Part shown: piece by piece, positions 5,935 through 6,321 of the stretch
Layout of the letters: each line of letters starts with the position of its first letter
How positions within the stretch are numbered: position 1 is the stretch's first letter
Source of the DNA: an uncultured Ignavibacteria bacterium
Lineage (GTDB): Bacteria; Bacteroidota; Ignavibacteria; Kapaibacteriales; UBA2268
NCBI GenBank assembly: GCA_903911805.1
Contig: CAIWET010000275.1
Location: 1-6,321, forward strand
Direction of reading: 5' to 3'
Length of the DNA stretch: 6,321 bases
Program-made: the position numbers and the translations under genes
Notes under the pieces: generated by a model
Told to the model about the DNA's origin: nothing
Databases searched by the model: none
Seen by the model: the letters and a program-made list of their open reading frames with translations, nothing else

Positions 5935-6219
5935 TTATGTATTAATTTTTCTTATTTTTTTTATCAATTGATCATAATCAGAATGTGAGCCAATCCAAAA
6001 CCAAATTATATTATCATCATTTCTGACTCCAATTGCTCTCCATCCCAATCCAATCCTAACAGAATATATATTTGAACCGCTTATTAATTCTTTAAAATTC
6101 AAACTCGGATGTTGAGAATTTTCTTTCCATTGTCTATATTTTTGTTTAGCCAAAAGTTTTATTCTGTCAGGCAATGAATAAAACAATTTAATGAAATCTT
6201 TAGTTAAATGTGACCTCAA
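5935..6219 (-). CDS. RelE/ParE-superfamily toxin of a type II toxin-antitoxin pair
   Basis: The 94-aa protein fits the small RelE/ParE-like toxin fold: N-terminal helices (about 5-33, including LPDRIKLLAKQKYRQW), then HPSLNFKEL, then strands IYSVRIGLGWRAIGV and IIWFWIGSHSDYDQLI. The pairing of YSVRIGLGWRA with WIGSHxDYD is typical of one RelE-like branch. Members of the superfamily act as ribosome-dependent mRNA interferases or gyrase poisons; which applies here cannot be told. The start is TTG at 6219-6217, chosen because the product then begins MRSHLTKDF as relatives do, and because TTG overlaps the TGA of the upstream frame (TTGA), a coupling arrangement common in these operons. That upstream frame looks like the antitoxin and carries a premature stop. 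The pepT start codon lies 9 bp downstream. Confidence 0.85.
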   Translation of the reverse strand: MRSHLTKDFIKLFYSLPDRIKLLAKQKYRQWKENSQHPSLNFKELISGSNIYSVRIGLGWRAIGVRNDDNIIWFWIGSHSDYDQLIKKIRKINT

Positions 6220-6320
6220 AGCTCATCAAACCCTTTACTGACAGTATTGCCATTTTTAAAATCTTATATAGCATTATTAGCTAATTCCTTGAGGGAAGAA
6301 ATAGTTGAAGATAATTTATT
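6216..6320 (-). pseudogene. Probable antitoxin C-terminus interrupted by an in-frame stop (partial)
   Basis: Reading from the window edge on the minus strand gives NKLSSTISSLKELANNAI, a TAA stop at 6266-6264, then in the same frame DFKNGNTVSKGFDEL and a TGA at 6218-6216 that overlaps the toxin TTG. The two halves read as one continuous antitoxin tail, and the codon between them would be a polar residue if a single base differed. As written, the product loses its last 15 or so residues, the part that often contacts the toxin. A true nonsense mutation, a sequencing error, or a natural end at TAA are all possible. The N-terminus is outside the window, so the antitoxin family cannot be named. Confidence 0.55.
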
Positions 6321-6321
6321 A

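Noticed and set aside
6216..6320. Frameshift in the antitoxin
   Set aside because: The sequences before and after the TAA are in the same frame, so a single-base nonsense change explains the interruption without any insertion or deletion.

Overview
The window is AT-rich DNA that most resembles a member of the Bacteroidota/Chlorobiota (FCB) group, probably an uncultured one. Three things point there: a TPR-containing histidine kinase with a Bacteroidota-type H-box (SHDLKSP) paired with a LytTR regulator, a TAnnTTTG-type promoter element, and an intergenic stretch packed with small palindromic repeats of the kind seen in such genomes. The exact lineage is an inference.

Layout. Positions 1 to about 80 look foreign to what follows: on the minus strand they encode a piece of a repetitive secreted or adhesin-like beta-sandwich protein. 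The plus strand then opens abruptly inside a TPR sensor histidine kinase (to 1879) that lacks its start and signal peptide. Three bases later comes a LytTR response regulator (1883-2644). The following intergenic gap holds two 14-bp direct repeats exactly 21 bp apart, the geometry of a LytTR binding site, and then a TAnnTTTG promoter-like element.

Downstream is a compact plus-strand cluster of four genes: a 66-aa two-helix membrane protein (2780-2980), a coiled-coil protein with a C-terminal beta-rich, possibly PH-like domain (3018-3722), a GIY-YIG nuclease with apparently intact active-site residues (3726-4178), and a 57-aa charged coiled-coil protein (4208-4381). The two coiled-coil genes share an identical 45-bp leader covering the Shine-Dalgarno site and the first codons. 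These copies bracket the PH-like and nuclease genes as a 1190-bp unit. I consider this cluster, probably controlled by the adjacent two-component system, the best candidate for an undescribed system.

Positions 4382-4671 are non-coding, with a 51-bp direct repeat pair, several hairpins and a likely terminator for the minus-strand genes. On the minus strand are peptidase T (5925-4672) and, 9 bp upstream of it, a RelE/ParE-like toxin (6219-5935). The window ends inside the toxin's probable antitoxin, whose reading frame is interrupted by an in-frame TAA.

Working model: the kinase senses an unknown periplasmic signal through its TPR domain and phosphorylates the LytTR regulator, which may activate the membrane/coiled-coil/nuclease cluster through the 21-bp-spaced repeats. 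The toxin-pepT pair is a separate, convergent transcription unit.
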